This document shows, piece after piece, positions 62,386 to 64,000 of a DNA stretch of 64,000 nt. Source of the stretch: Pseudidiomarina taiwanensis (GTDB lineage: Bacteria > Pseudomonadota > Gammaproteobacteria > Enterobacterales > Alteromonadaceae); the NCBI RefSeq assembly GCF_003987435.1, contig NZ_PIQG01000004.1, positions 62,001 to 126,000 on the forward strand, written 5' to 3'. The translations under genes were made by a program, and so were the position numbers. Positions within the stretch are counted from its first letter, which is position 1; each line of letters begins with the position of its first letter. The notes below the pieces were generated by a model. It made no database searches. It saw nothing but the letters and a program-made list of their open reading frames with translations, and was not told the origin of the DNA.

Positions 62386-62520
62386 ATGAAAAGAACTTTC
62401 CAACCAAGCGTATTAAAGCGCAAGCGCACTCACGGTTTCCGTGCTCGTATGGCAACGAAGAACGGTCGTCAAGTTTTGGCTCGTCGTCGTGCCAAGGGCC
62501 GTAAAGTCCTGTCTGCGTAA
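62386..62520 (+). CDS. rpmH: 50S ribosomal protein L34
   Basis: A 44-residue ribosomal protein, [20 protein letters not shown] followed by [20 protein letters not shown] and VLSA, nearly identical to other gammaproteobacterial L34 proteins. It is read from the ATG at 62386, with CGGAA upstream, and ends immediately before the rnpA start codon, so the two are coupled. Confidence 0.98.
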   Translation: MKRTFQPSVLKRKRTHGFRARMATKNGRQVLARRRAKGRKVLSA

Positions 62521-62910
62521 TTGAAACTGTATTCCTATGGGCGGGAGTTGCGCCTGCTAACTCCCGCGCAGTTTCAAAATGTTTTTGAAAACCCTCCGGT
62601 AAAAGCCGTTACGGCTGAACTCACCGTTCTCGCAAAACCGAATCATTTAGTCAAACCTCGTGTCGGTGTCACTATTTCGAAAAAACGTGCCAAGCGTGCG
62701 GTCGACAGAAATCGAATAAAACGCAAGATCCGCGAGAGTTTTCGCCTAAAACAGCATAAAATACCCCCTTTCGATATGATTGTGATTGCCAAACAAGGCA
62801 TTACTGAGCTTGACCAAGAGCAATTACAACAACGGCTCGACTATTTATGGCGAACATTAAGCAAGCGTTGCGCGCAATACCTATCGGTCTCATCCGACTC
62901 TACCAGCTGA
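62521..62910 (+). CDS. rnpA: Ribonuclease P protein component
   Basis: Basic protein subunit of RNase P, which with the M1 RNA trims the 5' end of tRNAs. The 129-residue protein has [36 protein letters not shown] and RKIRESFRL, the family's RNR motif. No ATG is available near the start; TTG at 62521 directly abuts the rpmH stop, so translation probably depends on ribosomes coming from rpmH. The 3' end overlaps yidD by 64 nt. Confidence 0.94.
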   Translation: MKLYSYGRELRLLTPAQFQNVFENPPVKAVTAELTVLAKPNHLVKPRVGVTISKKRAKRAVDRNRIKRKIRESFRLKQHKIPPFDMIVIAKQGITELDQEQLQQRLDYLWRTLSKRCAQYLSVSSDSTS

Positions 62911-63137
62911 TCATCAGTCCGCTGATAGGGCCGCGTTGTCGATTTTCGCCAACTTGTTCGCAGTACGCCATAGAAGCAATTCGAAAGCATGGTATTATTC
63001 GGGGCATCTGGCTCGCGAGTAAACGAATCGTAAAATGCCATCCGGGACATCCCGGCGGATACGACCCGGTTCCCGGTACTGAACCGATATCGGATAATAA
63101 CGAATCAAAGCAAACAAAAGAGACGAAGCACTTATGA
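62847..63137 (+). CDS. yidD: Membrane protein insertion efficiency factor YidD
   Basis: A 96-residue peripheral inner-membrane protein that assists YidC. It has an amphipathic N-terminus ([20 protein letters not shown]) and the signature [18 protein letters not shown] with three Cys, then [13 protein letters not shown]. It starts 64 nt inside rnpA in another frame, as in other gammaproteobacteria, and overlaps yidC by 4 nt. Confidence 0.96.
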   Translation: MANIKQALRAIPIGLIRLYQLIISPLIGPRCRFSPTCSQYAIEAIRKHGIIRGIWLASKRIVKCHPGHPGGYDPVPGTEPISDNNESKQTKETKHL

Positions 63138-64000
63138 ATTCGCCACGTTCTATCTTGTTCATTGCATTTTTGGTAGTCACCTTCTTCCTTTATCAAAGTT
63201 GGATGATGGAGACTGCTCCGGGGACACAACCTCCTCAACAGCAAACCAATGCAGCGACCAACCCCAACTCTGACGGTATTCCAAGCGCAAGCCCTATGGC
63301 AAGCGCGGTCGGGCCGGAGCAAGCGAGCGCCGTTCCTGAAGCAACGGACAGCGCAACACCTGCGCCAACGTCAGTGACCAGCAGCACCCGCGTTCGCGTC
63401 ATAACCGATGTCCTTGATGTCTTAATCGACACTCAAGGAGGCGATGTGGTCAACGCCCAGTTGCGTGACTTCGCTCAAGAGCAAGATAGCTCAGCGCGCT
63501 TTGAACTGTTGCATGCTGATCCGAACCAACTCTATGTTGCTCAATCGGGCTTAGTTGGCGCCAATGGCACAGATTCAGCAAGCGGTCGCCCAATATTCTA
63601 TGTGGAACAGACCGAATACGAATTAACTGGCCACACCATCGAAGTCCCGCTTAGCTACATCGCCCAAGATGGGACCGAGTACGAAAAAGTTTTCGTATTC
63701 AAACGGGGTTCTTATGCGATCGATGTTCGCTATGACATCACCAACCCGACTTCTGAGCACAAGCAAATGCAGTTTTATGCTCAGCTCAAACAAGTCATGA
63801 CTGACGCTTCAGGCAGCATGATGATGCCAACTTATAAAGGTGGGGCGTACTCATGGGATGAAGATCGTTACGAGAAGTATGCTTTTGATGAGATGCGTGA
63901 TCAACGCCTCAATCGTGCCACCGATAAAGGCTGGGTTGCGATGCTTGAGCATTACTTTGTGAGTGCGTGGATCCCTCGCTCTGAAGGCACCAAGCAATTA
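63134..64000 (+). CDS. yidC: Membrane protein insertase YidC, C-terminus cut by window edge
   Basis: Inserts membrane proteins alone or with SecYEG. The 289 codons present cover the first transmembrane helix ([17 protein letters not shown]), a Pro/Ala/Ser-rich linker (about 30-85) and much of the periplasmic beta-sandwich domain (from [20 protein letters not shown]). The five-helix insertase core lies beyond the right edge. The ATG overlaps the yidD stop (ATGA). Confidence 0.97.
   Translation, partial: MNSPRSILFIAFLVVTFFLYQSWMMETAPGTQPPQQQTNAATNPNSDGIPSASPMASAVGPEQASAVPEATDSATPAPTSVTSSTRVRVITDVLDVLIDTQGGDVVNAQLRDFAQEQDSSARFELLHADPNQLYVAQSGLVGANGTDSASGRPIFYVEQTEYELTGHTIEVPLSYIAQDGTEYEKVFVFKRGSYAIDVRYDITNPTSEHKQMQFYAQLKQVMTDASGSMMMPTYKGGAYSWDEDRYEKYAFDEMRDQRLNRATDKGWVAMLEHYFVSAWIPRSEGTKQL

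Overview
The window is chromosomal DNA from a gammaproteobacterium. The gene order glyQ-glyS / gyrB-recF-dnaN-dnaA / rpmH-rnpA-yidD-yidC, the run yrdD-smg-dprA-LysM / def-fmt-rsmB-trkA, fadBA, and the polA-engB-yihI neighbourhood point to the Alteromonadales. Idiomarinaceae (Idiomarina, Pseudidiomarina or Aliidiomarina) is my best guess; this is inference from synteny and protein style, not from a search. Two parS sites in recF and DnaA boxes beside dnaA place the right end close to the replication origin. I saw no insertion sequence, prophage, CRISPR array or tRNA.

Layout. 1-7.0 kb holds stress and sulfur functions: a 1-Cys peroxiredoxin cut by the left edge, a zinc-protease-like protein coupled to an RNase J, a GST, a bicupin, thioredoxin 2, a persulfide-dioxygenase-like hydrolase, and ompW behind an FNR box. 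6.9-11.2 kb is a redox and copper block: an operon of a RegB-type kinase, a RegA-type regulator and a periplasmic haem protein, divergent from a TonB-dependent copper receptor. 11.3-24.3 kb holds a YebC-like protein, two S9 peptidases with lipoprotein signals, a 4'-phosphopantetheinyl transferase, a TPR diguanylate cyclase, purEK, and a GGDEF protein with a broken active site. A short decayed GGDEF fragment follows the first S9 gene. 24.4-34.6 kb holds a cold-shock gene with a long leader, cysE, an exported amidohydrolase, yihI, cytochrome c4, engB, a DMT transporter and polA.

34.5-48 kb contains aroE, a truncated globin, hemF, yrdD, smg, dprA, a LysM protein, def-fmt-rsmB-trkA, trkH, yigZ and slt. 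48-52.9 kb contains fadBA, tusA, an acetyltransferase and tag. 53-64 kb is the glycyl-tRNA synthetase pair, the dnaA-dnaN-recF-gyrB operon on the minus strand, and rpmH-rnpA-yidD-yidC on the plus strand, with yidC cut by the right edge.

The best undescribed candidates are non-coding. First, a minus-strand RNA of about 330 nt between yihI and cytochrome c4 ends in an intrinsic terminator and carries four CANGGA motifs, one in a hairpin loop and two in a large stem-closed loop; this is the look of a CsrB/RsmY-type RNA that would titrate CsrA. Second, the RegBA-haem protein-copper receptor block carries candidate RegA and FNR operators. Third, the cysE upstream region holds two long interleaved inverted repeats. 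Other candidate operators are a PsrA-like box at slt/fadB, a 10-bp palindrome over the -10 of a small unknown gene, and repeats upstream of the peroxiredoxin gene.
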